In this document: one piece after another, positions 49,490 to 59,324 of the stretch | Position numbering within the stretch: the first letter of the stretch is position 1 | Layout of the letters: every line of letters starts with the position of its first letter | Assembly (NCBI RefSeq): GCF_028737315.1 | Contig: NZ_JAQZAO010000003.1 | Coordinates: 62,001-126,000, forward strand | DNA length: 64,000 nt | Direction of reading: 5' to 3' | Source: Actinomycetospora lemnae | GTDB lineage: Bacteria; Actinomycetota; Actinomycetes; Mycobacteriales; Pseudonocardiaceae | The notes under the pieces: generated by a model | The model's database searches: none | Seen by the model: the letters and a program-made list of their open reading frames with translations, nothing else | What the model was told of the DNA's origin: nothing | Made by a program: the position numbers and the translations under genes

Positions 49490-52400
49490 TCACGCTTCCA
49501 CGTGGCCGAACCGGTGACGGGTCACACTGACCGCCTGCTCGCGCAGCACGGTCAGCATCTCCCGCCGCCCGTCGGCCACCACGGGGGCCTCGACCAGCGA
49601 CGACCCGGCCTCGGCGGCCGCCCGCCGGAGCTCGTCCGACGGCGTGCCGACGACACGGAGACGCTCGCCGGGCCGGGGCGGCCCGTCGAGCTCGTGCACC
49701 GGCACGCCCGCGCAGGCCGCGGCGAGGCGCACGCGCAGCACGTCGCGGGGGCGCGCGTCGGGCCCGACGACCAGCCGCAGCGCGGGCAGCGGCCGGTACC
49801 GGAAGATGTTCGCCTCCACGCGCAGCCCGGTCGGGTCGTGCTCGACGGAGAACTCGTCGCGCCACGCCGCGGCGTCCGACCCGGCGGCGGCGCGCAGCCA
49901 GGTCAGGTCGTCGGGGCCGAAGTCCGGGGCGGCGGTGGCGAGCAGCTCGGCCGCGGCGGCCTCGAGCGGCGCCGACGGCAGCGCGTCGAGGGGGCCGTCG
50001 TGCCACGTCCCGAACTGCGCGACGTAGTTCGGCCCGCCCGGCTTCGCCCCGGGCCCCACGACCGAGCCCTTCCAGCCCCCGAACGACTGCCGCTGCACGA
50101 TCGCGCCGGTGATGTGGCGGTTGACGTAGGCGTTGCCGACCTCGACGCGCTCCGTCCAGTGCTCGATCTCGTCCGGGTCGAGGGCGTGCAGGCCCCCGGT
50201 CAGGCCGTAGCCGGTGGCGTTCTGCAGCGCGATCGCCTCGTCGAGGTCCGCCGCGTGCAGGAGCCCCAGCACCGGGCCGAAGCACTCCGTGAGGTGGAAC
50301 CACGACCCGGGCGCCACGGGCTCCTTCACGCCGGGCGTCCAGAGCGTCGGGCCGAGCTGCCGCGGCTCGACGAGCCAGCGCTCACCCGCATCGAGGCGGG
50401 TCAACGCCCGCTCGAGCTTCGCGTCCGGCGGCCCGATGAGGGGGCCCATCGTCGTCGAGGGGTCGCTGCCGTGGCCCACGCGCAGGGTGCGGACGGCGTC
50501 GACGAGCTGGCGGTGGAACCGCGCCCCGGCCGCCGTGCGCGACGATCGCATCGACCCGACGAGGATCGCCAGCGACGCCGCCGAGCACTTCTGCCCGGCG
50601 TGCCCGAAGGCCGAGCGCACGAGGTCGGCGACGGCGAGGTCCGGGTCGGCACTGGGCGTGATGACCAGGGCGTTCTTGCCGCTCGTCTCGGCGACCAGCC
50701 GCAGGTCGGGGCGCCACGACCGGAACAGCGCCGCGGTCTCCGACGCCCCGGTGAGCACGACGTGATCGACCGCGGGGTGCGTGACGAGGCGCCGCCCGGC
50801 CGTGTCGTCCGTGGAGCCCTCCGCGGTGTGGACGAGCTGCAGCGCGTCGGCGGGGATGCCGCCCCGGTGCAGGGCCGCGACACCCACCTCCGCGCAGGCG
50901 CGCACCTGCGGCGCCGGCTTGATCACCACCGACGCCCCGGCCGCCAGCGCCGCGACGCAGCCGCCCAGGGGGATGGCGATCGGGAAGTTCCAGGGTGGGG
51001 TCACGACGACGACCCGGTCCGGGGTGAAGGGCGCGCCGTCCCGACGGGTCGAGCTCCGCTGCGCTGCGTCTCCCGTCAGGTCCTCGGCCCGGTCCGCGTA
51101 GTACGCCGCGAAGTCGATCGCCTCGGAGATCTCGGGGTCGGCCTCGGCGATGGTCTTGCCCGCCTCACCGACCATGACCGTCAGCAGCTCGCCCCGGGCC
51201 GCGGCGAGCGCCCGCGCGGCGTCCCGCAGCACGGCGGCGCGCTCGGGGCCCGGCCGCGCGCCCCAGCTCGACGCTGCGGCGCGCTCGACGACCGTGTCGA
51301 CCGCGGCCGGGTCGGTGATCTCCGGCTCGCGCGCGGGCGGGGCGGGGGTCGTGATCGCCCTGCGCGCCCACGCGCGGTTGGCGGGCAGCGAGGGGTCGGT
51401 GTCGGGCTCGTTGCGGAACCGGCGGGACACGGAGCGATCAGGGGAGCACGCCGACAGGGGAGCTGGACCATCGGATGCCGGGAGGTGCGGGCGCTCGGTG
51501 CTGCGGTCCTGCGTGCGCCGCGGGCTCGCCGACACCGCGTCGCGGTCGCGCACCGAGGCGCGGAACCGGTCGACGTACGAGGTCACCCCGGCGTCGGAGA
51601 ACAGCGCGTACAGGTAGTTCTCCGGCGAGGCGTTCTCCTCGAGCCGGCGCACGAGGTAGGAGACGGCGGCGTCGAAGTCGCCCGCGTGCACCACGGGCGT
51701 GTAGAGCACGAGCTGTTCCGACACGTCGCGCGCGACCACCCGCGCCTGCGCCGGCGCCATGCCCTGCAGCATCTCGACGTCGATCTGCCGCTCCGCGCCG
51801 CGCGCGGCCGCGAGCTCGACGGCCAGGGCCAGGTGGTGCAGGTGGTGGCTCGCGACGCCGAGGCGCAGCGCGTCGACGAGGTCGCCGCCGATCGCGCGGT
51901 CGAGCAGCCGGACGTAGTTGGCGTCGACCTCGGCCTTGGTCGTGTACGGCGCCTGCGGCCAGTCGTGCAGCTCGGCGTCGACCTGCTCCATCGCGAGGTT
52001 CGCGCCCTTGACCAGCCGCACCTTGATCGGCGCGCCGCCCGCGGCCACGCGGCGGCGGGCGAACCCGGCGAGCTCGGTGAGCGCGCCGAGCGCGTCGGGG
52101 AGGTAGGCCTGGAGCACGATGCCGGCCGGCACGCCCTCGAGCCCCGGCCGCGAGAGCAGCGCGGTGAACACGGCGACGGTCAGGTCGAGGTCCTTGTACT
52201 CCTCCATGTCGAGGTTGACGAAGGACCCGGTGTCCCGGGCGAGCTCGAAGAGCGGCACCAGGCGCTCGACGAGCCGGTCGCGGCTGCCCTCGAGGTCCCA
52301 CGGCACGAGCTGGCTCGCCACCGACGACGCCTTGACCGACACGTAGTCGACGTCGTCGCGGCGCAGCAGCTCCATCGTGCGCTCGAGGCGCCGGTCGGCC

Positions 52401-52912
52401 TCGTCCTCGCCGAGCACGGCCTCGCCGAGCAGGTTGAGGTTGAGCCGGAAGCCCTCCTCGCGCGCCTGCGCCAGCCGCCGGGTCAGCCCCCGCCCGCCGG
52501 CCCGGCCGTCGAGGGAGACGATGAGATGCCCGACGAGCGCCCGCAGCCGCCGCCGCGCCAGCGGCACCACGACCCGCGGCGCGCGTGGTGCCGCCAGCGC
52601 CCCGGCCCGCAGCAGCGCCCGGTCGCGGCCCTCCATGAACGCCGGCAGCGGCGCCCGCGGCCCCGCCAGCCGGGCGAGCTCCCGCGCGGCGACCTCGTCG
52701 TCCTCGGGGCGGGCGACGCGGTCGACGAAGCGCAGCGTGAAGTCGACGCCCGCCGGGTCGTGCATGAGCGCGGCGAGCTGCGCCGACGGTCCCGACTGCT
52801 CGGCCGCCGACCCGGCCCGCGCCCACTGGTCGGCACGGACGACGGCTCGCTCGACGAGGTCGTCGGGAATCCCGCCGGCCTCGAGGGTGGGGCGCACGAG
52901 CTGCTCGGTCAT
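49490..52912 (-). CDS. putA: Bifunctional proline dehydrogenase / P5C dehydrogenase
   Basis: 1140 residues. ProDH barrel in about 70-470 (VSVKASSVASQLVPWD; FVNLDMEEYKDLDLT; VLQAYLPDALG; IKVRLVKGANLAMEQ). Aldehyde dehydrogenase in about 490-1010 with VVVTPPWNFPIAIPLGG, catalytic Glu near 739 (VAETSGKNALV) and Cys near 776 (GHAGQKCSAAS). It oxidises proline to glutamate. There is no N-terminal ribbon-helix-helix domain, so it is not a PutA repressor. Many actinobacteria encode the two activities as separate genes; the fusion is notable. An Arg/Ser/Pro-rich linker around 455-495 joins the domains. Confidence 0.93.
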   Translation of the reverse strand: MTEQLVRPTLEAGGIPDDLVERAVVRADQWARAGSAAEQSGPSAQLAALMHDPAGVDFTLRFVDRVARPEDDEVAARELARLAGPRAPLPAFMEGRDRALLRAGALAAPRAPRVVVPLARRRLRALVGHLIVSLDGRAGGRGLTRRLAQAREEGFRLNLNLLGEAVLGEDEADRRLERTMELLRRDDVDYVSVKASSVASQLVPWDLEGSRDRLVERLVPLFELARDTGSFVNLDMEEYKDLDLTVAVFTALLSRPGLEGVPAGIVLQAYLPDALGALTELAGFARRRVAAGGAPIKVRLVKGANLAMEQVDAELHDWPQAPYTTKAEVDANYVRLLDRAIGGDLVDALRLGVASHHLHHLALAVELAAARGAERQIDVEMLQGMAPAQARVVARDVSEQLVLYTPVVHAGDFDAAVSYLVRRLEENASPENYLYALFSDAGVTSYVDRFRASVRDRDAVSASPRRTQDRSTERPHLPASDGPAPLSACSPDRSVSRRFRNEPDTDPSLPANRAWARRAITTPAPPAREPEITDPAAVDTVVERAAASSWGARPGPERAAVLRDAARALAAARGELLTVMVGEAGKTIAEADPEISEAIDFAAYYADRAEDLTGDAAQRSSTRRDGAPFTPDRVVVVTPPWNFPIAIPLGGCVAALAAGASVVIKPAPQVRACAEVGVAALHRGGIPADALQLVHTAEGSTDDTAGRRLVTHPAVDHVVLTGASETAALFRSWRPDLRLVAETSGKNALVITPSADPDLAVADLVRSAFGHAGQKCSAASLAILVGSMRSSRTAAGARFHRQLVDAVRTLRVGHGSDPSTTMGPLIGPPDAKLERALTRLDAGERWLVEPRQLGPTLWTPGVKEPVAPGSWFHLTECFGPVLGLLHAADLDEAIALQNATGYGLTGGLHALDPDEIEHWTERVEVGNAYVNRHITGAIVQRQSFGGWKGSVVGPGAKPGGPNYVAQFGTWHDGPLDALPSAPLEAAAAELLATAAPDFGPDDLTWLRAAAGSDAAAWRDEFSVEHDPTGLRVEANIFRYRPLPALRLVVGPDARPRDVLRVRLAAACAGVPVHELDGPPRPGERLRVVGTPSDELRRAAAEAGSSLVEAPVVADGRREMLTVLREQAVSVTRHRFGHVEA

Positions 52913-52965
52913 GCCTCCATCGTGGCCCTCGGGAGCCCGGGCGTCGCGTGCGGCGACCGTCGACC

Positions 52966-53814
52966 TCAGACCCGCGTGCGCAGGGCCCACACCGCCAGCG
53001 GCCCGAACACCGCGGCGAACGCGACGCCCCACAGCAGCGTCGCGATCGCGTTGGCCGCCACCGGACCGCCGACGAGCAGCCCGCGCAGCGCGTCGGCCAT
53101 CCGCGTCACGGGGTTGATCGCCACCCACGCCTGCAACCAGCCCGGCATCGTCTGGGTCGGCGCGAAGGCGTTGCTCGCGAAGGTGAGCGGGAAGAGCACG
53201 GTGAAGCCGTAGATCTGCACCTTCTCCGGGTCGCGCGCCAGCACCCCGAGCAGCACCGACGTCCACGAGAACGCCAGCGTGAACGCCACGAGCAGCCCGA
53301 ACGCGGCGAGCACGGCGACCGGGCTCGTCGTGATCCGGAAGCCGAGCACCACCCCGACCACGAGCAGCACCACCAGCGACCACAGCTGGCGCACCACGTC
53401 GCCGACGATGCGCCCCGACAGCGGCGCGGACCGGGCGATCGGCAGGCTGCGGAAGCGGTCGAACGTGCCCTTCTGCAGGTCGGTCGCCAGCCCGGTGGCC
53501 GTGTAGATCGTCAGGAACAGCGCGTTCTGCGCGATGAGCCCGCCGAGCGCGAACTGCAGGTAGGCGTCGGCGGAGCCGTAGATCGCGCCGCCGAACACGA
53601 ACGTGAACAGCAGCACGAACATGATCGGCTGGATCGACAGGTCGAGCAGCTCGGACGGGTTGTGCTTGATCTGCACGAGGCTGCGCCACGCCATGGTCAG
53701 CGACTGGCTCGCCCACTGCGCGGGCGTCACCCGGCGCGGCGCCGCCGGTGCGCCGAGGTCGGTGTCGGCGGGTCGGGCCGGGTCCGTGCGGTCGGCCGTG
53801 CGGTCGAGGGTCAC
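52966..53814 (-). CDS. ABC-2 type transporter permease (DrrB-like)
   Basis: 282 residues with six membrane helices after a 40-residue polar N-terminus. DrrB-type segments: SLTMAWRSLVQIKHNPSELLDLSIQPIMFVLLF, then GTFDRFRSLPIARSAPL (the conserved EAA-like cytoplasmic loop) and FPLTFASNAFAP. Exports a hydrophobic compound together with the ATPase encoded just upstream. GTG start overlapping that gene's stop by 4 bp. Confidence 0.9.
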   Translation of the reverse strand: MTLDRTADRTDPARPADTDLGAPAAPRRVTPAQWASQSLTMAWRSLVQIKHNPSELLDLSIQPIMFVLLFTFVFGGAIYGSADAYLQFALGGLIAQNALFLTIYTATGLATDLQKGTFDRFRSLPIARSAPLSGRIVGDVVRQLWSLVVLLVVGVVLGFRITTSPVAVLAAFGLLVAFTLAFSWTSVLLGVLARDPEKVQIYGFTVLFPLTFASNAFAPTQTMPGWLQAWVAINPVTRMADALRGLLVGGPVAANAIATLLWGVAFAAVFGPLAVWALRTRV

Positions 53815-54782
53815 GCCGTCTCCCGGGTGTCGAGGGCTTCGTCGGTGGGCTCGACCGCGCGGTGGCCCGTGAGCGCCAGGAACACCTCGTCGAGGGTCGC
53901 CCGGCGCAGGGTGAGCTCGGCGAGGCGCACGCCGACGTCGTCGAGGCGGCGCACGACCGCGGGCATGAGCGCCTCGTCGGGCGCGGCGACGGCGACCGTG
54001 CCGTGCTCGACGGTCGGCGTCGCCCCGGCCAGCTCGCCCGCGACGCGCTCCACCACCGCGAGCTGCTCGGCGCGCGCCGGGCGCATCTGCAGCACCGCGG
54101 CCCCGGCGCGCGCCTTGAGGTCGTCGGGCGTGCCCGTCGCCACGACCGTGCCGCGGTCGATGACGACGATGTCGTCGGCGAGCTGGTCGGCCTCGTCGAG
54201 GTACTGCGTGGTCAGCAGCACCGTCACGCCCTCGCCGACGAGCGAGCGGACCATGTCCCAGAGCTCGTTGCGGCTCGCCGGGTCGAGCCCCGTGGTCGGC
54301 TCGTCGAGGAAGAGGATGCGCGGGCGCCCGACCAGCGACGCGGCGAGGTCGAGCCGGCGGCGCATGCCGCCCGAGTAGGTGCGCGCCGCGCGCCCGCCGG
54401 CCTCGGTGAGCCCGAACTGCTCGAGCAGCTCGGCGGCCCGCCGCCGCGACGCGGCCCGCGGGAGCCCGAGCAGGCGGGCGATGAGCACGAGGTTCTCCGT
54501 GCCGGTCAGCGCCTCGTCGACCCCGGCGTACTGCCCGGTGAGCCCGATGAGCGAGCGCACCCGGTGGGGCTCGGCGACGACGTCGTACCCGCCGACCAGG
54601 GCCCGCCCCTCGTCGGGCGCCAGCAGCGTCGCGAGCACGCGCGTCGCCGTGGTCTTGCCCGCGCCGTTGGGGCCGAGCACACCGAGGACCGTGCCCTCGG
54701 CGGCCGACAGGCTCGCGCCCGCGAGCGCGGTGGTGGCGCCGAAGCGCTTGACGAGACCCTCGGCCTCGATGGCTGGTGGCAC
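53811..54782 (-). CDS. ABC transporter ATPase (DrrA-like)
   Basis: 323 residues. Walker A GPNGAGKTTATRVLATLL, Q-loop LTGQYAGVDEALTG, signature RTYSGGMRRRLDLAASLVG, Walker B ILFLDEPTTGLDP and the H-loop region TTQYLDEADQLAD; Gln replaces the switch His, as is typical of the daunorubicin-resistance group. C-terminal DrrA domain ends with LTLRRATLDEVFLALTG. GTG start with GGAGGA just upstream. Likely a drug or lipid exporter; substrate unknown. Divergent from uvrD2. Confidence 0.92.
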   Translation of the reverse strand: MPPAIEAEGLVKRFGATTALAGASLSAAEGTVLGVLGPNGAGKTTATRVLATLLAPDEGRALVGGYDVVAEPHRVRSLIGLTGQYAGVDEALTGTENLVLIARLLGLPRAASRRRAAELLEQFGLTEAGGRAARTYSGGMRRRLDLAASLVGRPRILFLDEPTTGLDPASRNELWDMVRSLVGEGVTVLLTTQYLDEADQLADDIVVIDRGTVVATGTPDDLKARAGAAVLQMRPARAEQLAVVERVAGELAGATPTVEHGTVAVAAPDEALMPAVVRRLDDVGVRLAELTLRRATLDEVFLALTGHRAVEPTDEALDTRETA

Positions 54783-54875
54783 TCCTCCACCGTGGCAGAG
54801 GGGTCCGACAGTCGTCGTGGAGATTTCGGAGGAGTCCCGCCCCTCGCTGTCGGTCCGGGTTGAGACCATGGGGTC

Positions 54876-56990
54876 GTGGGTGGCGGCGACGGGAGCAGGG
54901 CGACGACGGGGCTCGACCCCGAGCAGCGCGCGGCGGTCCTCGCGCCCCGGGGCCCGGTCTGCGTGCTCGCGGGCGCGGGCACGGGCAAGACCCGCACGAT
55001 CACCCGCCGCATCGCCCACCTCGTCTCCGCCGGGCACGTCCGGTCGGGCCAGGTCCTGGCCGTCACGTTCACCGCGCGGGCGGCGGGCGAGATGCGCACG
55101 CGCCTGCGCGACCTCGGCGTCGGCGGGTCCGGTCAGCCGCCGGTCCAGGCGCGCACGTTCCACGCCGCGGCGCTGCGCCAGCTGCGCTACTTCTGGCCGC
55201 GCGTCGTCGGGGGCGCGCCGTGGGAGGTGCTCGAGGGCAAGCTGCGCCTCGTCGGCCAGGCCGCCCAGCGCGCCGGGGCGCCGACCACGCGCGAGTCCCT
55301 GCGCGACCTCGCCGGCGAGATCGAGTGGGCCAAGGCCTCGCTGGTCCCCGCGTCCGACTACGCCGCCGCGGCGGGCAAGGCCGCCCGCGACGTCCCGGCG
55401 CCGGTGGAGCAGGTCACGGCGGTGTACGAGACCTACGAGGCGCTGAAGAACCGCGCCGAGGTCCTCGACTTCGACGACCTCCTGCTGCACACCGCGGCCG
55501 CGCTCGAGGAGCACCCCGAGGTCGCCCACGAGTTCCACGAGCGCTACCGCTGCTTCGTCGTCGACGAGTTCCAGGACGTCACGCCGGCCCAGCACCGCCT
55601 GCTGCGGGCCTGGCTGGGCGGCCGCGACGACCTCACCGTCGTCGGCGACGCCAACCAGACGATCTACTCGTTCGCCGGCGCCAGCCCGTCGTACCTGCTC
55701 GACTTCCCGCGCGTCTTCCCCGAGGCCACGGTCGTGCGCCTCGTGCGCGACTACCGCTCCACCCCGCAGGTCGTGTCGGCGGCGAACACGGTGATCGGCG
55801 CCGCCCGTGGGCGCGCGGCAGGGTCGCGGCTGCGCCTCGAGGGCCAGCGCCCGCCCGGCCCCGCCCCGGACTTCGCCGAGCACGACGACGAACCCGCCGA
55901 GGCCGCGGCCGTCGCGAGCGCGATCCGCGAGCTGATCGACGAGGGCGTGGCGCCGGCGGAGATCGCGGTGCTCTACCGGGTCAACGCGCAGTCGGAGGTC
56001 TACGAGACGGCGCTGGGCGACGCCGGCATCGCCTACCAGGTCCGCGGCGGCGAGCGCTTCTTCCAGCGCACCGAGGTCCGCACGGCCGTCGCCGCGCTGC
56101 GCACCGCCGCGACGCGCGCGCCCGAGGACGCGCGGGGTGCCGGCATGGTCACGCTCGTGCGCGCGGTGCTCGGCGAGCAGGGGCTCACCGAGGAGCCCCC
56201 CGCCGGCGCGGCCGGGCAGGGGGCGGCGCGCCAGCGGTGGGAGTCGCTGCGCGCGCTCGCCGAGCTCGCCGAGGAGCTCGTCGCGGCCGTCCCCGACGCC
56301 GACCTCGCCGCGTTCCTCGCCGAGCTCACCACCCGCGCGCAGGCCCAGCACCCGCCGACCGTGCAGGGCGTCACGCTCTCGTCCCTGCACGCCGCCAAGG
56401 GCCTCGAGTGGGACGCGGTGTTCCTCGTCGGGCTCACCGACGGCACGCTGCCGATCCAGCACGCCGACGGGGACGACGACGCGGTCGAGGAGGAGCGCCG
56501 GCTGTTCTACGTGGGCGTGACGCGGGCGCGCGTGCACCTGCGCCTGTCGTGGGCGCTCTCGCGCAACGCCGGCGGGCGGCGCTCGCGGCGGCGCAGCCGC
56601 TTCCTCTACGGCCTCGTGCCCGAGGAGCACCCGGCCGCCCGCGTACCCACCGGGCGCGGCGAGAACGGGGGGTCGCGGGGCAAGCCGACGTGCCGGCTGT
56701 GCGGCAAGCCGCTCGGCGACCCGGGGTCGGCCAAGCTCGGCCGCTGCAGCACCCACCCCTCCGACGTCGACGAGTCGCTGCTCGAGGCCCTCAAGGCCTG
56801 GCGCTCGGCGGAGGCGAAACAGCGGTCGGTGCCGGCCTACGTCGTGTTCACCGACGCGACGCTCATCGCGCTGGCCGAGCAGCGCCCGCACGACCCGTCG
56901 GGTCTCGTCGCCATCCCCGGCATCGGGTCCTCGAAGCTCGAGCGCTACGGCGCGGACGTGCTGACCCTGGTGCGCGAGCACGCGTCGTAG
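54876..56990 (+). CDS. uvrD2: DNA helicase UvrD2
   Basis: 704 residues, SF1A helicase: Walker [12 protein letters not shown] (about 31-41), [12 protein letters not shown] (229), [40 protein letters not shown] and [15 protein letters not shown]. The C-terminus carries the UvrD2 zinc module, here C-x2-C-x14-C-x2-H near 606-627, and an HRDC domain ([28 protein letters not shown]). UvrD2 is essential in mycobacteria. GTG start. It is followed by whiB7 as in Rv3198c/Rv3197A. Confidence 0.94.
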   Translation: MGGGDGSRATTGLDPEQRAAVLAPRGPVCVLAGAGTGKTRTITRRIAHLVSAGHVRSGQVLAVTFTARAAGEMRTRLRDLGVGGSGQPPVQARTFHAAALRQLRYFWPRVVGGAPWEVLEGKLRLVGQAAQRAGAPTTRESLRDLAGEIEWAKASLVPASDYAAAAGKAARDVPAPVEQVTAVYETYEALKNRAEVLDFDDLLLHTAAALEEHPEVAHEFHERYRCFVVDEFQDVTPAQHRLLRAWLGGRDDLTVVGDANQTIYSFAGASPSYLLDFPRVFPEATVVRLVRDYRSTPQVVSAANTVIGAARGRAAGSRLRLEGQRPPGPAPDFAEHDDEPAEAAAVASAIRELIDEGVAPAEIAVLYRVNAQSEVYETALGDAGIAYQVRGGERFFQRTEVRTAVAALRTAATRAPEDARGAGMVTLVRAVLGEQGLTEEPPAGAAGQGAARQRWESLRALAELAEELVAAVPDADLAAFLAELTTRAQAQHPPTVQGVTLSSLHAAKGLEWDAVFLVGLTDGTLPIQHADGDDDAVEEERRLFYVGVTRARVHLRLSWALSRNAGGRRSRRRSRFLYGLVPEEHPAARVPTGRGENGGSRGKPTCRLCGKPLGDPGSAKLGRCSTHPSDVDESLLEALKAWRSAEAKQRSVPAYVVFTDATLIALAEQRPHDPSGLVAIPGIGSSKLERYGADVLTLVREHAS

Positions 56991-57027
56991 GCCGGTCGTC
57001 GCTCGCCGGTGACCGGACGGGAGATCG

Positions 57028-57081
57028 CCGGAGAATCTTCCGGAAAATGCGTTGCCCCGGTTCGCGGGGCACCCCTACGGT
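57028..57081 (+). promoter_or_regulatory. WhiB7-type autoregulated promoter
   Basis: AAAA (57044-57047) lies just upstream of the -35 TTGCCC (57052-57057), the A/T box found at WhiB7-activated promoters. The -10 is TACGGT (57076-57081) with an 18-bp spacer. A dyad CCGGA-N6-TCCGG (57028-57043) abuts the A/T box. Predicted +1 near 57088, giving a leader of about 395 nt. Confidence 0.6.
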
Positions 57082-57148
57082 CGATCACACACCGGCGCAC
57101 GAGGCTGCCGGTCGGGCACACGCCACGTGGAGACCAGGAAGGGGGCTC

Positions 57149-57355
57149 GTGACGATGGACATCGTGACTCTCGCGGGCACCGGTCGCCACGTCGCGAGCT
57201 GGCGCTCGAGCACGGACGCGAGGCCGTTGGTCGGCATCGCCGCCGTGTGCGAGCAGCCGGGGATGCCGCAGGAGCTGCGCCCCCGCCGCCAGAACGATCT
57301 CCGCTTCCCGACCGCCCCGCAGCGATCGTCCGCGCCCTCGCGGTGGAGTCCCTGA
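57149..57355 (+). CDS. whiB7 leader uORF (68 residues)
   Basis: GTG at 57149 follows a strong AGGAAGGGGG at 5 nt; ATG at 57155 is in frame. The stop TGA (57353-57355) is 24 nt before a strong hairpin. Product starts MTMDIVTLAGTGRHVASW and ends APSRWSP, with no recognisable domain. Leader reading frames whose translation controls termination are known for whiB7/wblC in other actinobacteria. Slow translation under ribosome-targeting drugs would favour readthrough (inference by analogy). Confidence 0.55.
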   Translation: MTMDIVTLAGTGRHVASWRSSTDARPLVGIAAVCEQPGMPQELRPRRQNDLRFPTAPQRSSAPSRWSP

Positions 57356-57378
57356 TCTAGGACACCACCGGACACCAC

Positions 57379-57413
57379 GAGGCCGCGGACCCGCACCAGG
57401 GACCCGCGGCCTC
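57379..57413 (+). terminator. Attenuator hairpin in the whiB7 leader
   Basis: GAGGCCGCGG (57379-57388) and CCGCGGCCTC (57404-57413) form a perfect 10-bp stem. Inner CCC (57390-57392) and GGG (57399-57401) extend it. GCCGCGGA (57382-57389) can instead pair with TCCGCGGC (57439-57446), a mutually exclusive antiterminator candidate. Confidence 0.6.
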
Positions 57414-57482
57414 CGTCGTCTCACGCCACGACGGATCCTCCGCGGCTCCCGGCCCCCGCCGACCGCCCACCGGAGGTAGACC

Positions 57483-57848
57483 GTGTCCCCCGCCGGACTC
57501 GCCGTCCCGACCGCCCCCGAGACCGGACCCGAGACCCTCGACGTCGACCTGTTCGACGCCCTGACCACCGTCGACCTCCCCTGCCGGCTCGCCGACGAGG
57601 ACCTGTGGTTCTCCGACCTCCCGGCCGACCTCGAACGGGCCAAGCTGCTCTGCGGCGACTGCCCCGTGCGGCGGGCCTGCCTCGCCGGCGCGCTCGAGCG
57701 GCGGGAGTACTGCGGCGTGTGGGGCGGCGAGATCTTCGACCGGGGTGCCGTCATCGCCCGGAAGAAGCCGCGGGGCCGGCCGTCCAAGGCCGACCTCGCC
57801 CGCGACGCGGAGCTCGCCGCGGCCCGGGCCGCCGCCGGCGTCGCCTGA
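57483..57848 (+). CDS. whiB7: WhiB7 redox-sensing transcriptional activator
   Basis: 121 residues. Four cluster-binding Cys C34, C57, C60 and C66 (LPCRL; LLCGDCPVRRAC), the GVWGG turn at 78-82 and a C-terminal AT-hook KKPRGRPSK (94-102), the combination diagnostic for WhiB7. It binds a 4Fe-4S cluster and the primary sigma factor to turn on intrinsic antibiotic-resistance genes and its own promoter. GTG start after GGAGGT. The 490-bp upstream region holds promoter, uORF and attenuator. Confidence 0.95.
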   Translation: MSPAGLAVPTAPETGPETLDVDLFDALTTVDLPCRLADEDLWFSDLPADLERAKLLCGDCPVRRACLAGALERREYCGVWGGEIFDRGAVIARKKPRGRPSKADLARDAELAAARAAAGVA

Positions 57849-57854
57849 CCCCCC

Positions 57855-57940
57855 GAGACCCACCCGGTCTCCCGGACCCCACGAGGGGGAGAGGGGGGCC
57901 CGGTGCGCCCTGGTCGACACCGGCGTGCGCACCGGGCCCC
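57855..57940. terminator. Two hairpins between convergent whiB7 and kinase genes
   Basis: GAGACC-N5-GGTCTC (57855-57871) and a 14-bp perfect stem GGGGCCCGGTGCGC (57895-57908) / GCGCACCGGGCCCC (57927-57940) with an 18-nt loop. Placement in a convergent gap suggests bidirectional termination. Confidence 0.6.
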
Positions 57941-57967
57941 GGAGGAGGGCCGGCCGGCTCCGCGGGC

Positions 57968-59281
57968 TCAGCGCGCGAAGCCCGGCTGCCACTCCTCGAA
58001 GACGCCGCGCAGCGGGATCTCCGCGTCGAGCTGGCACAGCACCGCCACCGACGCGAGCGTCACGCGGTGCACGAGCAGGTACTGCGGGGGCAGGTTCAGC
58101 CCGCGCCCGGTGGTGAACTCCGGCCGCCGCAGGTCGCCGAGCCGGTCGGCCTGCCCCCGCAGCCATGCACGCGTGAAGTGGAACTTCTCGGTGCGCAGCG
58201 GGTCGGTGAGCGGCCCGAGGTACGCGATCGCCTCGTCGGGGCTCATGTCGACGCCGGGCAGGACGAAGTTCAGCGCGCGCAGCAGCTCGAGCAGCTCGTC
58301 GGCCCGGTCCTCGACCGCCAGGCGCAGCATCTCGCCGAGCTCGCGCGGCAGGCCGTCGGGCAGGCGCGCGACGGCCCCGAAGTCGATCACGCAGAGCCGG
58401 CCGTCGGGCAGGAGCTGGAAGTTGCCCGGGTGCGGGTCGGCGTGCAGCAGCCCCACGCGCGCGGGCGAGGAGAAGTGGAAGCGCGAGAGCAGCAGGCCGA
58501 CGCGGTCGCGCTCCTTGGGCTCGCCCGTGCGGATGATCGCCGACAGGGGCGTCCCGCTGATCCACTCCGAGACCATCGCCTTCGGCGCCGACGCCACCAC
58601 CCGCGGCACGACGACGTGCTCGTCGCCGTCGTAGGCCGCGGCGAACGCGCGCTGCGCGTCGGCCTCGTCGCGGTAGTCGAGCTCCTCGGCCATCCGGTCG
58701 CGGAGCTCCGCCAGCAGCGGCTTGATCTCCATGCCCGGCACGAGCGGCTGCACCATGCGGCTGAAGCGCTGCAGCTGGCGCAGGTCGGCCATGACGGCCT
58801 CCTGCGCGCCCGGGTACTGGACCTTGACCGCCACGTCGCGGCCGTCGTGCCACACCGCGCGGTGCACCTGGCCGATGCTCGCCGCGGCGGCCGGGGTGTC
58901 GTCGAACTCGCGGAAGCGCTCGCGCCACCCGCGCCCGAACTGCTCGGCGAGCACGCGGTGGGTGCGGGCGGTCGGCATCGGCGGCGCCGCGGTCTGCAGC
59001 CGGGTCAGCGCCTCGCGGTAGGGCTCGGCGAGCTCGTCGGGCACCGCGGCCTCGAACACCGACAGGGCCTGGCCGAACTTCATGGCCCCGCCCTTGAGCT
59101 CGCCGAGCACGGCGAAGAGCTGCTCGGCACCGCGCCGCGCGACGTCGGCGGAGATCTGACCCTGGTCGCCCCCGGCGAGGCGCCGACCCCAGCCGGCGGC
59201 GGTGCGGGAGGCGAAGCCCAACGGCAGCGAGGCCAGCCGCGCCGACCGCTGGACCGACCGGCGGGGGATGTCATCGGTCAC
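57968..59281 (-). CDS. ABC1/ADCK (UbiB-like) atypical kinase
   Basis: 437 residues. The KxGQ motif of the family is in [20 protein letters not shown]. Also visible are the Ala-rich loop [13 protein letters not shown], the VKVQYPG Lys, the catalytic-loop equivalent [14 protein letters not shown] and metal-binding DFGAVARLP. The family handles isoprenoid quinone-type lipids; in a menaquinone-using actinobacterium the role is unknown. It corresponds to mycobacterial Rv3197 by neighbourhood (next to whiB7). ATG at 59281. Confidence 0.93.
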   Translation of the reverse strand: MTDDIPRRSVQRSARLASLPLGFASRTAAGWGRRLAGGDQGQISADVARRGAEQLFAVLGELKGGAMKFGQALSVFEAAVPDELAEPYREALTRLQTAAPPMPTARTHRVLAEQFGRGWRERFREFDDTPAAAASIGQVHRAVWHDGRDVAVKVQYPGAQEAVMADLRQLQRFSRMVQPLVPGMEIKPLLAELRDRMAEELDYRDEADAQRAFAAAYDGDEHVVVPRVVASAPKAMVSEWISGTPLSAIIRTGEPKERDRVGLLLSRFHFSSPARVGLLHADPHPGNFQLLPDGRLCVIDFGAVARLPDGLPRELGEMLRLAVEDRADELLELLRALNFVLPGVDMSPDEAIAYLGPLTDPLRTEKFHFTRAWLRGQADRLGDLRRPEFTTGRGLNLPPQYLLVHRVTLASVAVLCQLDAEIPLRGVFEEWQPGFAR

Positions 59282-59324
59282 GAGGACGATTCTCCCCCTC
59301 GCCGGGAGTGACGGCGCGATCAGG

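Noticed and set aside
49298-53212. Long plus-strand open frame opposite the proline dehydrogenase gene
   Set aside because: Arg/Gly/His-rich composition typical of the antisense of GC-rich genes; the minus strand encodes an unmistakable bifunctional enzyme.
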